A stretch of DNA of 64,000 bases, from contig NZ_JAAORF010000001.1 in the NCBI RefSeq assembly GCF_017696275.1, forward strand, positions 62,001 to 126,000, in the 5' to 3' direction. Shown one piece after another: positions 45,066-53,974 of this stretch. Positions within the stretch are counted from its first letter, which is position 1. The number at the start of each line of letters is the position of its first letter. Below the pieces are notes generated by a model, which worked only from the letters and a program-made list of their open reading frames with translations, was not told where the DNA came from and did no database searches. The translations under genes and the position numbers were made by a program. The DNA is from Prochlorococcus marinus XMU1405. Lineage in GTDB: Bacteria > Cyanobacteriota > Cyanobacteriia > PCC-6307 > Cyanobiaceae.

Positions 45066-46430
45066 GTGAAACAAAATACTCTTAAAGTAAAAGAAAAAAA
45101 ACTATCTAAGATTGCATTCAGTCATGTTGGTTGCGAGAAAAATCTTGTTGATACTGAACATATGCAAGGCTTATTAGATAAAGAGGGTTATGAAGTTGAC
45201 AGCAATATAAATGATGCAAATGTTGTTGTTGTAAATACTTGCAGTTTTATTGAAACAGCTAGAGAAGAATCTATTAGAAAAATTCTAGAATATACCAATC
45301 AAGGAAAGGAAGTAATAGTTGCAGGCTGTATGGCTCAGCATTTTAAAGATGAACTTCTTAAAGAAATACCTGAAATAAAAGCTTTGGTTGGAACAGGAGA
45401 TTATCAAAAGATAGGAAAGGTTTTAGACAGAGTAGAAAAAGGTGAAATCGTTAATGAAGTTTCAAAAATACCGGAATTCATTGCAGATGAGGAAATACCT
45501 CGTTTTGTTGATAAAAACAAATTTGTTGCTTATCTTCGTATTGCTGAAGGCTGCAACTATAATTGCGCTTTTTGTATTATTCCTAAGTTGAGAGGTCCGC
45601 AAAGAAGTAGAACAATAGAATCTATAGTTTCAGAAGCCAAAAGTCTTGCAAAACAGGGTATTCAAGAAATCATATTAATTAGTCAAATAACAACTAATTA
45701 TGGTCAAGATATTTATGGAAAACCATCATTAGCCAAACTTTTGAATGAGCTTTCTAAAGTTCAAATTCCTTGGATAAGGATACATTATGCTTATCCAACG
45801 GGTTTAACTAATGAAGTTATTAGAGCTTTTAAAGATTCAAAGAATATAGTGCCTTACTTTGATTTACCACTTCAGCATAGTCATCCAGATGTGTTGAAGA
45901 GTATGAATAGACCTTGGCAGGCTTCTTTGAATGAATCAATTTTGGAGAAAATTAGAGAAGAAATTCCATCTGCTGTATTAAGAACTAGTCTCATTGTTGG
46001 TTTCCCGGGAGAAAAAAAAGAACATTTTGAACATCTTCTTGCATTTTTGGATAGGTACAAATTTGATCATGTGGGAGTGTTTATTTTTTCTCCTGAGGAA
46101 GGAACTGCAGCTTTTCATTTGCCAAATAAAGTATCCGCAGAGGTTGCAGAGGCAAGAAAAGATAACGTTATTTCAGTTCAACAAAATATTTCTAAAGTTA
46201 AAAATCAGAGATATGTTGGTTCAAAAATGAAGATTTTGGTAGATAAAGTATCAGATAATAACCAATTAATAGGTCGGTCCTACAATTTCGCGCCTGAAAT
46301 TGACGGAACTGTAATTTTATCTGTTAAAGAAAAAATTGATTTGAAAAATTATATTGGTAAATTTGTTGAGGCAAATATTTCTTTTGCGGATGAATATGAT
46401 TTGTATGGAGAGGCTATTAAAATTTTGTAG
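45066..46430 (+). CDS. rimO: Ribosomal protein S12 methylthiotransferase RimO
   Basis: The radical-SAM enzyme methylthiolates Asp of ribosomal protein S12. The auxiliary-cluster cysteines are Cys23, Cys59 and Cys88. The radical-SAM motif is C163-N-Y-N-C167-A-F-C170, and a TRAM domain closes the C-terminus. RimO rather than MiaB is supported by the [13 protein letters not shown] start, the family hallmark. The start is GTG 45066; the 105-base gap before it separates the divergent VKOR gene. It is immediately followed by a convergent petL. Confidence 0.95.
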   Translation: MKQNTLKVKEKKLSKIAFSHVGCEKNLVDTEHMQGLLDKEGYEVDSNINDANVVVVNTCSFIETAREESIRKILEYTNQGKEVIVAGCMAQHFKDELLKEIPEIKALVGTGDYQKIGKVLDRVEKGEIVNEVSKIPEFIADEEIPRFVDKNKFVAYLRIAEGCNYNCAFCIIPKLRGPQRSRTIESIVSEAKSLAKQGIQEIILISQITTNYGQDIYGKPSLAKLLNELSKVQIPWIRIHYAYPTGLTNEVIRAFKDSKNIVPYFDLPLQHSHPDVLKSMNRPWQASLNESILEKIREEIPSAVLRTSLIVGFPGEKKEHFEHLLAFLDRYKFDHVGVFIFSPEEGTAAFHLPNKVSAEVAEARKDNVISVQQNISKVKNQRYVGSKMKILVDKVSDNNQLIGRSYNFAPEIDGTVILSVKEKIDLKNYIGKFVEANISFADEYDLYGEAIKIL

Positions 46431-46434
46431 TTTT

Positions 46435-46527
46435 TTAAATTAATTTAACCGCTCTTAAGAGCTTATCTAATGCGTAAGCAGCTCCAAAACCAAAACCAAT
46501 AAATGCAAAATAGAAAATGATGTTCAT
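46435..46527 (-). CDS. petL: Probable cytochrome b6-f complex subunit PetL
   Basis: A 30-residue frame from ATG 46527, with a single membrane helix covering most of its length (NIIFYFAFIGFGFGAAYAL) and ending LLRAVKLI. The size, one-helix pattern and the ending similar to LRSAKIL of other cyanobacterial PetL sequences support PetL, a peripheral small subunit of the b6-f complex. An alternative is another small thylakoid subunit. It is five bases downstream of the convergent rimO. Confidence 0.65.
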   Translation of the reverse strand: MNIIFYFAFIGFGFGAAYALDKLLRAVKLI

Positions 46528-46591
46528 TAATTTTTATACTTTTATTTAATTTAACATCAGATGAAAAGATTAAATTTTTTCGTTTAATTTC

Positions 46592-46978
46592 TTAATCTTG
46601 GATATATGGTGATTTTTTGTATAAACATTCTTCTGCTTTTTGCAGTTCCCGTCCTAAATATAGAGCATGATCGAATCTGGTTATTAAGTCATTTCTTTCT
46701 TCAGTGATCAATATTCCAATTTGTTTCGCACTAATACCTTTAAAAACTTCATTACTGACTCTTTTATTTTGAGAGTCGCATTTAATTGGTTCATTTGTTT
46801 CTGGGTCAAGCGCATATCCGTCATCATTAATATTATTTAGAAAGTGCTCTAAAATTATTTTATTTTCTTCAAAATCTACCTTGATAATAAAATAACCGTT
46901 TGGATCTAAATCTATAAATCGGTTGGATAGATTATTATCAATCTTTATTTTTTCATCTAAACTTTGACTTGAATCCAT
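46592..46978 (-). CDS. DUF4346 domain protein
   Basis: The 128-residue protein contains the family block DLDPNGYFIIKVDFEENKI near residues 24-42, then GKQIG-like SAKQIGILITEE, and the C-terminal DHALYLGRELQKAEE. DUF4346 is sometimes fused to dihydropteroate-synthase-like domains in archaea and cyanobacteria, but no enzymatic residue can be named. It is upstream (on the minus strand) of petL and downstream of the FemAB-like gene. Confidence 0.85.
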   Translation of the reverse strand: MDSSQSLDEKIKIDNNLSNRFIDLDPNGYFIIKVDFEENKIILEHFLNNINDDGYALDPETNEPIKCDSQNKRVSNEVFKGISAKQIGILITEERNDLITRFDHALYLGRELQKAEECLYKKSPYIQD

Positions 46979-47039
46979 TTTGGGAATTTAATTTCAAACT
47001 ATATTACTAATATAATCTTTGGTAAAGCTGAATAATTTT

Positions 47040-48194
47040 TTATTTAAAGGGTATAGATTTATTTTCAAAATCAATTTCCATCTCGGTTTGTTTATTCACT
47101 TCATTTAGCCAAGGACTAATTATATTTTCCATATTTTTGTCAAACCACTTATGCATGCTAACTGTGCTTTTTGCAAAAAAACCCCTCCGTCTTTTATGTT
47201 TACCACCCGCTCCAGGATCAAACAAATGGATACTATTATTTATTGCCCATTCAATTGGCTGGTAATAGCATAATTCAAAATGTAAATTAGATATTTCTTC
47301 TTGACTACCCCAATATCTACCCCATAAGTTGTTTTGATTTTTAACGCACATCGACATAGCAAAAATTTCATTTGAATCATGTTTTGATGCACTAAAAAGT
47401 AAAAGATTTTTTTTATTATCAACCAGGTTCTCGAAAAATGTAGATGTTAGATATTTACTTCCCCAAACTCCCCACCTCGAACAATGCTGTTCATAAAAAT
47501 TATGCATTTTTTTGAGGATTTCTTGTTTGATATCATCTTCATTAAAAATTTCTACTTTAATATCTTGTTTAGTAATTGATTTCCTCTCTTTTTTTATATT
47601 TTTTCTCTGATTAGAGTTGAATCTAGAAAGAAAATCATCAAATGTTTTTTCTCCATTACTCCTCCATTCACTGCTGGAATTTATCCATTCATGGTATCCC
47701 AAAGATTTAAGATGGTTGCCCCAGCTTTCATCAATATATAAAAAATTACAACTTAGAATTTTGTTTGTAATCGCAAAGCTTTCGATTTGGTTTATAAGTA
47801 AATTTGTAATTTCTTTCTTGTCTTTATTTTTTTTATAAAGAAATTGATATCCATTTACAGGACTATAAGGACTCATTCCAATTAATTTAGGGTAATAATT
47901 TAAATTCAGCTCTTGAGCCAATCTTGCAAATGATTGGTCAAAAATGAATTCTCCATAGCTATGATTTTTTAAAAAAAGTGGGGCAATTCCTAAGATCTCT
48001 TCATTTTTAAAAGCAACAAAATATAGTGGCTGCCAACCAGTTTCTCTTGAAACACTTTTTGATGTCTCAAGGTTTTTAATCCAATTCCATTCATAAAATG
48101 GATTATTAATTTCATTTGCTAATTCATTCCATATCTCCTTGGAGATTTCCTTAATTGACAATTTGACTTCAACTTTATGTATTGGCTGGTTCAT
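47040..48194 (-). CDS. FemAB-like GNAT acyltransferase (PF04339-type)
   Basis: The 384-residue protein has the FemAB-like fold. Typical blocks are NPFYEWNWIKNLE near the start, RFNSNQRKNIKKERKSI in the middle and the ending IHLFDPGAGGKHKRRRGF, the last being a strong family marker. Such proteins resemble peptidyl or aminoacyl transferases, and the substrate is unknown. No signal peptide is present, so it is cytosolic. It begins a minus-strand set downstream of the RibD-C gene. Confidence 0.9.
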   Translation of the reverse strand: MNQPIHKVEVKLSIKEISKEIWNELANEINNPFYEWNWIKNLETSKSVSRETGWQPLYFVAFKNEEILGIAPLFLKNHSYGEFIFDQSFARLAQELNLNYYPKLIGMSPYSPVNGYQFLYKKNKDKKEITNLLINQIESFAITNKILSCNFLYIDESWGNHLKSLGYHEWINSSSEWRSNGEKTFDDFLSRFNSNQRKNIKKERKSITKQDIKVEIFNEDDIKQEILKKMHNFYEQHCSRWGVWGSKYLTSTFFENLVDNKKNLLLFSASKHDSNEIFAMSMCVKNQNNLWGRYWGSQEEISNLHFELCYYQPIEWAINNSIHLFDPGAGGKHKRRRGFFAKSTVSMHKWFDKNMENIISPWLNEVNKQTEMEIDFENKSIPFK

Positions 48195-48211
48195 TTATTA
48201 TTGAATCTATT

Positions 48212-48862
48212 TTAAATTTTTTTGTAATGAATATGGATTTCATTACTCATTAAATTTTTAATTGATTTTATTTCCCATAGTCTTTCGAGATTAAAAATCG
48301 CATTTGTTTGTTCTGGAGGGATCCATGTATATCTACCTCCAATAATTCGTGGAATTATTGTAATTTTTATATCTGTTATTAGATCCTCTTTTATAAATGA
48401 ATTTATAAGTTTTGCACCTCCTAAAAGAGCTAAATTATTTATCCCTTGTTTTTTGAGTGAAATTAAAGTTTTTTCCCATGAATCTTCGAAAAAGAGTTCT
48501 TTCTCGAATTCATTATTTGACGAATTATTAACTTTACTTGAGCTTATTAGCCATCTTCTAATTGGTTGACGAAAGTATTTCCAATGTCTGTTAAATTTTT
48601 TGCTATTTGAAGCAACTATAGAAATTGGTTGGCTTTTTGATATATTTACTTCGTCATTATCATTGAGATTTTTAACTAGGTAAGTTGATTGATGAGCTAT
48701 TAAAGTACCTAAACCAAAAATGGTGGCGTCAACCATTGATAAGGTGTGATTTAATATTTTTTTATCTTCATCGCTTCCAAGATGCGATTCTCCACCTTCA
48801 GGAAATGCAATTCTCCCATCAAGACTTGATGCTATAACAATTATTACTCTTGGGATACTCAA
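48212..48862 (-). CDS. RibD C-terminal-type reductase
   Basis: A 216-residue protein of the RibD_C (pyrimidine reductase/dihydrofolate-reductase-like) family, starting IIVIASSLDGRIAFPEGG and containing LLGGAKLINSFI. It lacks the deaminase domain of RibD. It could be a stand-alone riboflavin or pterin reductase. The upstream PTPS-type gene overlaps by four bases, so a pterin-linked role fits the neighbourhood. The start is a TTG at 48862. Confidence 0.88.
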   Translation of the reverse strand: MSIPRVIIVIASSLDGRIAFPEGGESHLGSDEDKKILNHTLSMVDATIFGLGTLIAHQSTYLVKNLNDNDEVNISKSQPISIVASNSKKFNRHWKYFRQPIRRWLISSSKVNNSSNNEFEKELFFEDSWEKTLISLKKQGINNLALLGGAKLINSFIKEDLITDIKITIIPRIIGGRYTWIPPEQTNAIFNLERLWEIKSIKNLMSNEIHIHYKKI

Positions 48863-49785
48863 GTTTGCGTGACTAAACTATTTTCAAATTTCAACTTCAA
48901 TGAATTTGTTAACTTTTGATCAACATAAATTTCTGCAGCATTATTTGGGCTCTCTTGAAGCCTTATTTTGTGTAATCTTGCACCAAGTTGATGTATTGGT
49001 TTTTTAAGAATATCAGAAATATATAAAGCTATATTTTCAGCAGTTGGAACACAATTATGGAAAAATTCTATGTCTTTATTAAGAAAAGTATGATCTAGTT
49101 GTTCAACAACTAAATCGTTGATTATCTTTTGGAGGGCAGATAAGTCGCAAACCATTCCTGTTCTTTTATCAATTTCTCCTTTTACAGTTATATCGACAAG
49201 ATAGTTATGACCATGTCCATTAACTCTGGCACATTTCCCATAGATTTTTTTATTTTCATCAAAGGATATCTCTTCTTTTGCAAGTCTATGAGCGGCTGCA
49301 AAATGAGTTTGTACTGTTAAAAATGCTTCCATGTTTTTTCCAAAATAATCTGCCCATAAATTTGGGTTTTCATAAAGTCTTAGACTTGTAAGAGGTAAAT
49401 CATCCTTTAGACGACTCCAAATGACCTTTACTAAAGCTTCAGTTGTGGGAAGTATACCCTCTTGATTGTTAACATTAAATTCAGGCCAGACATCATTTAA
49501 AAAACGAAAATCTAATTGTCCAGTAACCTTATCTTTAATAGAGTGTTTTACATCAGAGAGATTAAGTACCATTCCATCAGAGTCTAGTTCTCCACCCATT
49601 GAAACAATAAGTTCATAATTATGACCATGTCCTGGTGCAATAGTGCACTTACCAAAAAGAGATAAATTTTCTTCTGGGCTTTTCTCAGGAAGCCAATAAC
49701 GGTGACTGGAACTAAAGCAGGCACGTCGAGTTATGACGCATTCACGTCCTTTTCCATGTAATGGTTTGGATTGTGTAGAAGTCAT
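48859..49785 (-). CDS. Tandem 6-pyruvoyl-tetrahydropterin synthase-like protein
   Basis: The 308-residue protein has two copies of the PTPS/QueD fold. The first copy is residues 17-150 (SSSHRYW, LFGKCTIAPGHGHNY) and the second 155-290 (AAAHRLA, IYGKCARVNGHGHNY). Zinc histidines are present in both: His28, His53, His55 and His166, His191, His193. In copy two the catalytic pair is Asp231-His232 (LDHTFLN) with Glu278. In copy one the same position reads LDFRFLN, so the His is replaced by Phe93. The second copy is therefore the likely catalytic one. It makes or modifies pterin or queuosine precursors. Confidence 0.92.
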   Translation of the reverse strand: MTSTQSKPLHGKGRECVITRRACFSSSHRYWLPEKSPEENLSLFGKCTIAPGHGHNYELIVSMGGELDSDGMVLNLSDVKHSIKDKVTGQLDFRFLNDVWPEFNVNNQEGILPTTEALVKVIWSRLKDDLPLTSLRLYENPNLWADYFGKNMEAFLTVQTHFAAAHRLAKEEISFDENKKIYGKCARVNGHGHNYLVDITVKGEIDKRTGMVCDLSALQKIINDLVVEQLDHTFLNKDIEFFHNCVPTAENIALYISDILKKPIHQLGARLHKIRLQESPNNAAEIYVDQKLTNSLKLKFENSLVTQT

Positions 49786-49835
49786 ACCTGTCTGCGATAA
49801 TACTATCTTAAGGTTTTAAATACGCTTTTGTCTTT

Positions 49836-50393
49836 ATGGAACAATCCATTATCGAAAAAACACTTCATATTATTAAGGGCAGAAGCATATTTTTAATAGG
49901 AATGATGGGTTCTGGTAAGTCACAAACTGGTTTGAAGTTGGCTGAATTATTGAAGTATAAATACATTGATTTAGATTTATTAATAGAGAAGTTGGCAAAA
50001 AAATCTATCAATCAAATTTTTGATGATGAAGGAGAAGATAATTTCCGTGAATTAGAAGCAAACTGCCTTAAAGAAACTATCAAAATTCCTTCATTAGTAA
50101 TCTCAACTGGGGGAGGAATAGTTACCAAATCGGAAAACTGGGGAATCTTAAGACAGGGAATAATTGCTTGGATAGATCTCGACAAAGATATAGCAATTGA
50201 AAGATTGAAAAATGAAATTGAAAATAGGCCACTACTTCAGGGAAAGAATCTAAATGATCTATATATGAGCATTTTTCAATCTAGAGAAAATTTGTATTCT
50301 CAAGCAGATTTAAGAATTAAAGTAAAAAAAGAAAATATTGAAGAAGTTGCTATGAAAGTAATTAATGCAATTCATAAAGAAATAATTAGTTAA
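49836..50393 (+). CDS. aroK: Shikimate kinase
   Basis: The 185-residue protein phosphorylates shikimate in aromatic amino-acid synthesis. The P-loop is GMMGSGKSQTG (residues 22-32), a small variation on GKST. The acceptor region is YIDLDLLIEKLAKKSI, and the STGGGIVTKSEN loop and ENRPLLQGKN (adenine/Arg motif) are present. The 185-residue length fits. It converges with the CRR7 gene with a four-base overlap. Confidence 0.96.
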   Translation: MEQSIIEKTLHIIKGRSIFLIGMMGSGKSQTGLKLAELLKYKYIDLDLLIEKLAKKSINQIFDDEGEDNFRELEANCLKETIKIPSLVISTGGGIVTKSENWGILRQGIIAWIDLDKDIAIERLKNEIENRPLLQGKNLNDLYMSIFQSRENLYSQADLRIKVKKENIEEVAMKVINAIHKEIIS

Positions 50394-50647
50394 TCTGGTT
50401 CAATTCTTACTGCAAACCATTTGATAACGTATCCAAATTTTATTTCTAATTCATAAGTGCTTTCCAATAATTCTTCAAAAAATTCCTGATCACGATCTTC
50501 TATATTTTGATATATTGTTTGTGTTTCTGTCTTACTAAGCCAATTCTTCAACCATAAAATTGCTTCTTGCTTTGATACAATTTTTTCTTTTGAATCTGGC
50601 TCTAATAATACATAATGATCTGATGCTCTTATCAGTGGATTTGACAT
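50390..50647 (-). CDS. Chlororespiratory reduction 7 (CRR7) domain protein
   Basis: The 85-residue protein shows the CRR7 pattern, HYVLLEPDSKEKIVSKQEA followed by ILWLKNWL. The plant homologue CRR7 is needed for the chloroplast NDH complex; the role here is by analogy. Its ATG at 50647 is only one base from the ATG of the divergent gene at 50649. Each promoter must therefore lie inside the other gene, or the region is very compact. ndhO of the same complex is at 58836. Confidence 0.85.
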   Translation of the reverse strand: MSNPLIRASDHYVLLEPDSKEKIVSKQEAILWLKNWLSKTETQTIYQNIEDRDQEFFEELLESTYELEIKFGYVIKWFAVRIEPD

Positions 50648-50648
50648 A

Positions 50649-51356
50649 ATGAAAATTATTCTTGGATTAATTCTTTGCTTGATTTTTCAAGGAATTTTTT
50701 TAGAAAGTTCTTTTGCTCTAGTAGATTCTAACGTACGAGAGTTTTTAGAAAATCGTGTAAATCAATGGCCAGAATTATATTTGCCAGATTTTAAATTATC
50801 GGATACTTCTAAGGATTTAATTTATCCTAAATGGTTCGAGGGGAATTGGCTTGTTACTTCTCAAGATGAAGTGAATGATTCAGAAGAGCCAGTTACTTAT
50901 AAAGTAAATTTCTTTAAGAATGATTCAGATTTAATTGTTGGTAATCGTGCAAAAAATTCTGAATCTATTGGAAAAGCAATATTTGGTGAAACCTTAATCA
51001 AGATTGTGAATGATCCCCAATCTATTAATAATCAAATTACTTATTTAAAAGATGATTTTTATATCGCTTCAAGAATTACAGGGAGAAATCAGATCCAAGA
51101 TGATGATATTTTTTTCGCAGATGAGCTAGTTATACAAACAGCACATAGGCCAGGTGCTTCAAGGATTAATCAGGTAGAGACCATTAGTAAATTTCAAAAA
51201 TGTTCTGAAGAAATATTAGAAGTTGATAATTCAATCAAACCATCAATTTGTGGAGTTCAATATGTTGCTTCTTATGGTTCAAAAGTTGGTGATCCTTATA
51301 TTCATGCTATAAAAACAAATAAATATAAATTGAAGTTTGAATTTATTGAGAGTTAG
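50649..51356 (+). CDS. Exported protein, DUF6816-like
   Basis: The 235-residue protein has a clear N-terminal signal peptide (ILGLILCLIFQGIFLESSFA). The mature part is soluble and rich in Asp and Ser, with segments PKWFEGNWLVTSQ and RPGASRINQVETISKFQKC. It has two Cys near the end that may form a disulfide. The resemblance to the DUF6816 family of thylakoid-lumen proteins is a moderate-confidence recollection. It lies directly head-to-head with the CRR7 gene. Confidence 0.75.
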   Translation: MKIILGLILCLIFQGIFLESSFALVDSNVREFLENRVNQWPELYLPDFKLSDTSKDLIYPKWFEGNWLVTSQDEVNDSEEPVTYKVNFFKNDSDLIVGNRAKNSESIGKAIFGETLIKIVNDPQSINNQITYLKDDFYIASRITGRNQIQDDDIFFADELVIQTAHRPGASRINQVETISKFQKCSEEILEVDNSIKPSICGVQYVASYGSKVGDPYIHAIKTNKYKLKFEFIES

Positions 51357-52068
51357 CACTAAAAAGATATTCTTCTAAGTTGTTCCTCCAAATGAAAAGA
51401 TTTTCTAAATAAGGGTTGTTTATGTATTCTTGGCTCCCCTCTCCTGAAAGAATTGGTCCTGCAGACTTTGGAAATTTAAGCAGGGATAATTGAGCAGCAA
51501 TTGAAATATCTGCAATTGATAAACTATCTCCAACTAAATATTTCTTGTTGATCAAGGATTTTGATAAAGCTTCCAGTAATTTTTGGAGATCTAAATTATC
51601 TTTAGAAGACAAAACTACATTAGAAATTTTACTAAGATTTTCAAAAGGTAATTTATCAACAATACTTTTAATTGAAGAAGGTATTTCATCTGGAAGTAAT
51701 GCAGTTCTTAGCTGTGGATTTTCTATTGCAGATTTTATTAAAGCTTTTCTACAAGTTGTAGCCATTGTAGTATCTGCCCAGTCTTCAATTAGTTTACATT
51801 GTGCAAATAATATTGGATCCTCCGGAAAGAGTGGATTGTTTTTATTTTTTTTATCTATATATTCACAAATAGTTGAAGAGTCATTAATAACTTGATCATT
51901 ACTATCGACTATTAAAGGTACTTGTTTTTGACCTGATAATTTAAAGATTTCAAATTGGCCTATTCCAGGTGTTACTTCTTCAACTCGATATTGTAGTTTT
52001 TTTGCATGAAGAGCCATTCTTGTTTTTAAACAAAAAGCACTATGCCTAAATTGATATAATGTAATCAT
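51343..52068 (-). CDS. Glutathione S-transferase family protein
   Basis: The 241-residue protein has a thioredoxin-like N-terminal GSH-binding domain beginning YQFRHSAFCLKTRMAL. The cis-Pro segment is KQVPLIV and the SNAIL/TRAP-like ESxxI analogue is SSTICEYI. The C-terminal helical domain ends near SIADISIAAQL. The Cys13 near the start could be the redox-active residue of the omega/theta type. The substrate is unknown. It overlaps the 50649 gene by 14 bases. Confidence 0.9.
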   Translation of the reverse strand: MITLYQFRHSAFCLKTRMALHAKKLQYRVEEVTPGIGQFEIFKLSGQKQVPLIVDSNDQVINDSSTICEYIDKKNKNNPLFPEDPILFAQCKLIEDWADTTMATTCRKALIKSAIENPQLRTALLPDEIPSSIKSIVDKLPFENLSKISNVVLSSKDNLDLQKLLEALSKSLINKKYLVGDSLSIADISIAAQLSLLKFPKSAGPILSGEGSQEYINNPYLENLFIWRNNLEEYLFSANSQ

Positions 52069-52122
52069 GCTGTTTAATGTTTGTTAAAACTTAGCTAAAA
52101 AAGTAATCTATTTGTGGAGCTG

Positions 52123-52326
52123 ATGGGCGAATTTTTCTCTAATGTTGCGAGATATCCAAAGTATTTGATATCTATCATTATTGGGGGACTTGTTGCTTTG
52201 CTTGAACCTTTATTCAAGAATAGATCAAATCCACTCACAATAGTAGGTTTGATATCTTCTGTCTTAAGTGCTTTCATAACTGTTTATTTTGTCTTGCAAG
52301 CGATGACAAACCCAATAAATTTATAA
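52123..52326 (+). CDS. DUF751 family membrane protein
   Basis: A 67-residue protein from ATG 52123. The open frame starts at GTG 52114 but MGEFFSNVARYPKY is the family start. Two hydrophobic helices follow (ISIIIGGLVALLEPLF and GLISSVLSAFITVYFVL). DUF751 proteins are thylakoid-associated and of unknown function. It lies six bases upstream of rbfA on the same strand. Confidence 0.85.
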   Translation: MGEFFSNVARYPKYLISIIIGGLVALLEPLFKNRSNPLTIVGLISSVLSAFITVYFVLQAMTNPINL

Positions 52327-52331
52327 CCATA

Positions 52332-52724
52332 ATGCCAAATAATTACCGTCTTGCAAAAGTTTCTTCTCTTTTGAAGAAAGAAATAACCCTTATTTTGCAG
52401 AATGATTTAGAAAATGATCTTATTAGAGATCATTTCGTCAATATTTCTAAGATTGATTTATCAGGTGATTTGCAACACTGTAAAATTTACATAACTTCAA
52501 CTGCTGAAGAGAAAGTGAGGAAAGAGATTGTGGAAAAATTGAATACTGCTAAAAGCTCTATAAGGCATTTTTTAGGAAAAAGAATTGAGATGAGAAGAGT
52601 TCCAGAGATAATTTTTAAAGACGATGTTGTTCTTGATAAAGGATTATCAGTCTTGAAACTTCTCGATGAATTAAAAAATAAAAATCAAAATACTAATGTT
52701 GAGGACAAGGATGCCAAAAGTTGA
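52332..52724 (+). CDS. rbfA: Ribosome-binding factor A
   Basis: The 130-residue protein has the RbfA KH-like fold: NYRLAKVSSLLKKEITLIL at the N-terminus, then LSGDLQHCKIYITS and RHFLGKRIEMRRVPEIIF. It matures the 30S subunit by binding 16S rRNA, including its 5' domain, and is needed in the cold. It overlaps hemD by 14 bases when the latter starts at ATG 52711, suggesting translational coupling. Confidence 0.96.
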   Translation: MPNNYRLAKVSSLLKKEITLILQNDLENDLIRDHFVNISKIDLSGDLQHCKIYITSTAEEKVRKEIVEKLNTAKSSIRHFLGKRIEMRRVPEIIFKDDVVLDKGLSVLKLLDELKNKNQNTNVEDKDAKS

Positions 52725-53508
52725 TCTACCCCTTGATCAAAGAAATATAATTATTACTCGATCAAAAGAAGGGATATTGGATATAAAAAAGATTTTCACA
52801 AGCAAGGGTGCCAATGTATTTGATTTGCCTGCAATAAGTATTGGTGATCCTGATGATTTGAATCCTCTTGACGAAGCATTAAATCAAATAAATGATTTTC
52901 ATTGGATTATTTTTTCCAGTAGTAATGGCATCAAATTTGTGGATAAAAGACTTAGATACTTTAATAGTTCATTAAAAGAATGTTCTAAAAAAACAAAAAT
53001 CGCCGTAGTCGGAGAAAAAACCTCAAAAACTCTTGATGATTTTGGGATTAAGGCTGATTTCATACCTCCAGAATTTGTTGCTGAAAGTTTAATTGATAAT
53101 TTCCCAGTATCTGGTTATGGACTTCGAGTTTTTGTACCAAGAGTTCAAACAGGTGGGAGGGATTTAATTGCAGATCAATTTAGAAAGGCTGGTTCTCGTG
53201 TATTTGAGGTTGCTGCATATGAAACTAGATGTCCTGAATCAATTCCGGAAGAAACAATTGATATTATTTCTAATCGAAAAGTCGATGCAATTATTTTCTC
53301 GAGCGGTAAAACTGTAGTAAATGCTGCTTTTTTACTAGAAAAAAAACTTGGTAAACAATGGTTAGAATATTTTGATCAAATTAAGTTATTAACTATTGGA
53401 CCTCAGACAACAAAAAGATGTAACAAGATTTTTGGAAGAGTTGATAGTCAGGCACAAAAATATACTTTTGAAGGACTACTAGATTTAGCAATTAATATTT
53501 TTAGTTAG
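52711..53508 (+). CDS. hemD: Uroporphyrinogen-III synthase
   Basis: The 265-residue enzyme from ATG 52711 closes the tetrapyrrole ring of hydroxymethylbilane. The two-lobed fold is visible: NIIITRSKEGILDIKKIF at the N-lobe, IIFSSSNGIKFV, then the second lobe AIIFSSGKTVVNAAF. It is moderately divergent, as HemD usually is. An in-frame ATG at 52696 would only extend it by five residues. It ends eight bases into the convergent SRPBCC gene. Confidence 0.92.
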   Translation: MPKVDLPLDQRNIIITRSKEGILDIKKIFTSKGANVFDLPAISIGDPDDLNPLDEALNQINDFHWIIFSSSNGIKFVDKRLRYFNSSLKECSKKTKIAVVGEKTSKTLDDFGIKADFIPPEFVAESLIDNFPVSGYGLRVFVPRVQTGGRDLIADQFRKAGSRVFEVAAYETRCPESIPEETIDIISNRKVDAIIFSSGKTVVNAAFLLEKKLGKQWLEYFDQIKLLTIGPQTTKRCNKIFGRVDSQAQKYTFEGLLDLAINIFS

Positions 53509-53971
53509 AAAAATTTTTTGTATAGTTCTTTTCGACTAAATCTTTGAACCTATCAATATTGGCCTGTAATTCGTTTGTAACCATTTTGCCTAAAATATTT
53601 TCTTCCATAAACCGAGCAATCATTTTTGGTAGTTCATAAGTTATGGCTAAATTGACCATTGTGATTTGATCAGTTTTACTTTCGAAAACTACTGATCCCT
53701 CAGTTGGTAATCCTCCTATTGATTTCCATTTAAGTTTGCTTTTTTCAACCCTTTCTGTAATTTGAGCTTTCCATTTAAACCTAAAGCCATTTGCAGCTAA
53801 AGTCCATTCTGTTAAATCTGGTAACGTATTAGTCTCTTCGTCAACTGTTTTTACAGATTCAATCCAGCTCATCCAAAGTGACATTGAGTCTAAATCGCTC
53901 CATGTATCCCATACATTTTCTAGAGGCGCATTAACAACTGTTATTACGTCATGTTTTAGCCAAGTACCCAT
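53501..53971 (-). CDS. SRPBCC (polyketide cyclase/START-like) family protein
   Basis: The 156-residue protein has the START-like fold of SRPBCC ligand-binding proteins, with VNAPLENVWDTWSDLDSM at the N-terminus and WKAQITERVEKSKLKWKS. The hydrophobic-cavity protein may bind a carotenoid or other lipid. It lies directly downstream of zeta-carotene desaturase, three bases apart, which makes a carotenoid-linked role plausible. Confidence 0.9.
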   Translation of the reverse strand: MGTWLKHDVITVVNAPLENVWDTWSDLDSMSLWMSWIESVKTVDEETNTLPDLTEWTLAANGFRFKWKAQITERVEKSKLKWKSIGGLPTEGSVVFESKTDQITMVNLAITYELPKMIARFMEENILGKMVTNELQANIDRFKDLVEKNYTKNFSN

Positions 53972-53974
53972 GAA

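Noticed and set aside
46451-46462. Perfect palindrome GCTCTTAAGAGC as a rimO terminator
   Set aside because: It lies inside the petL coding frame and is not followed by a T-tract in the rimO direction.
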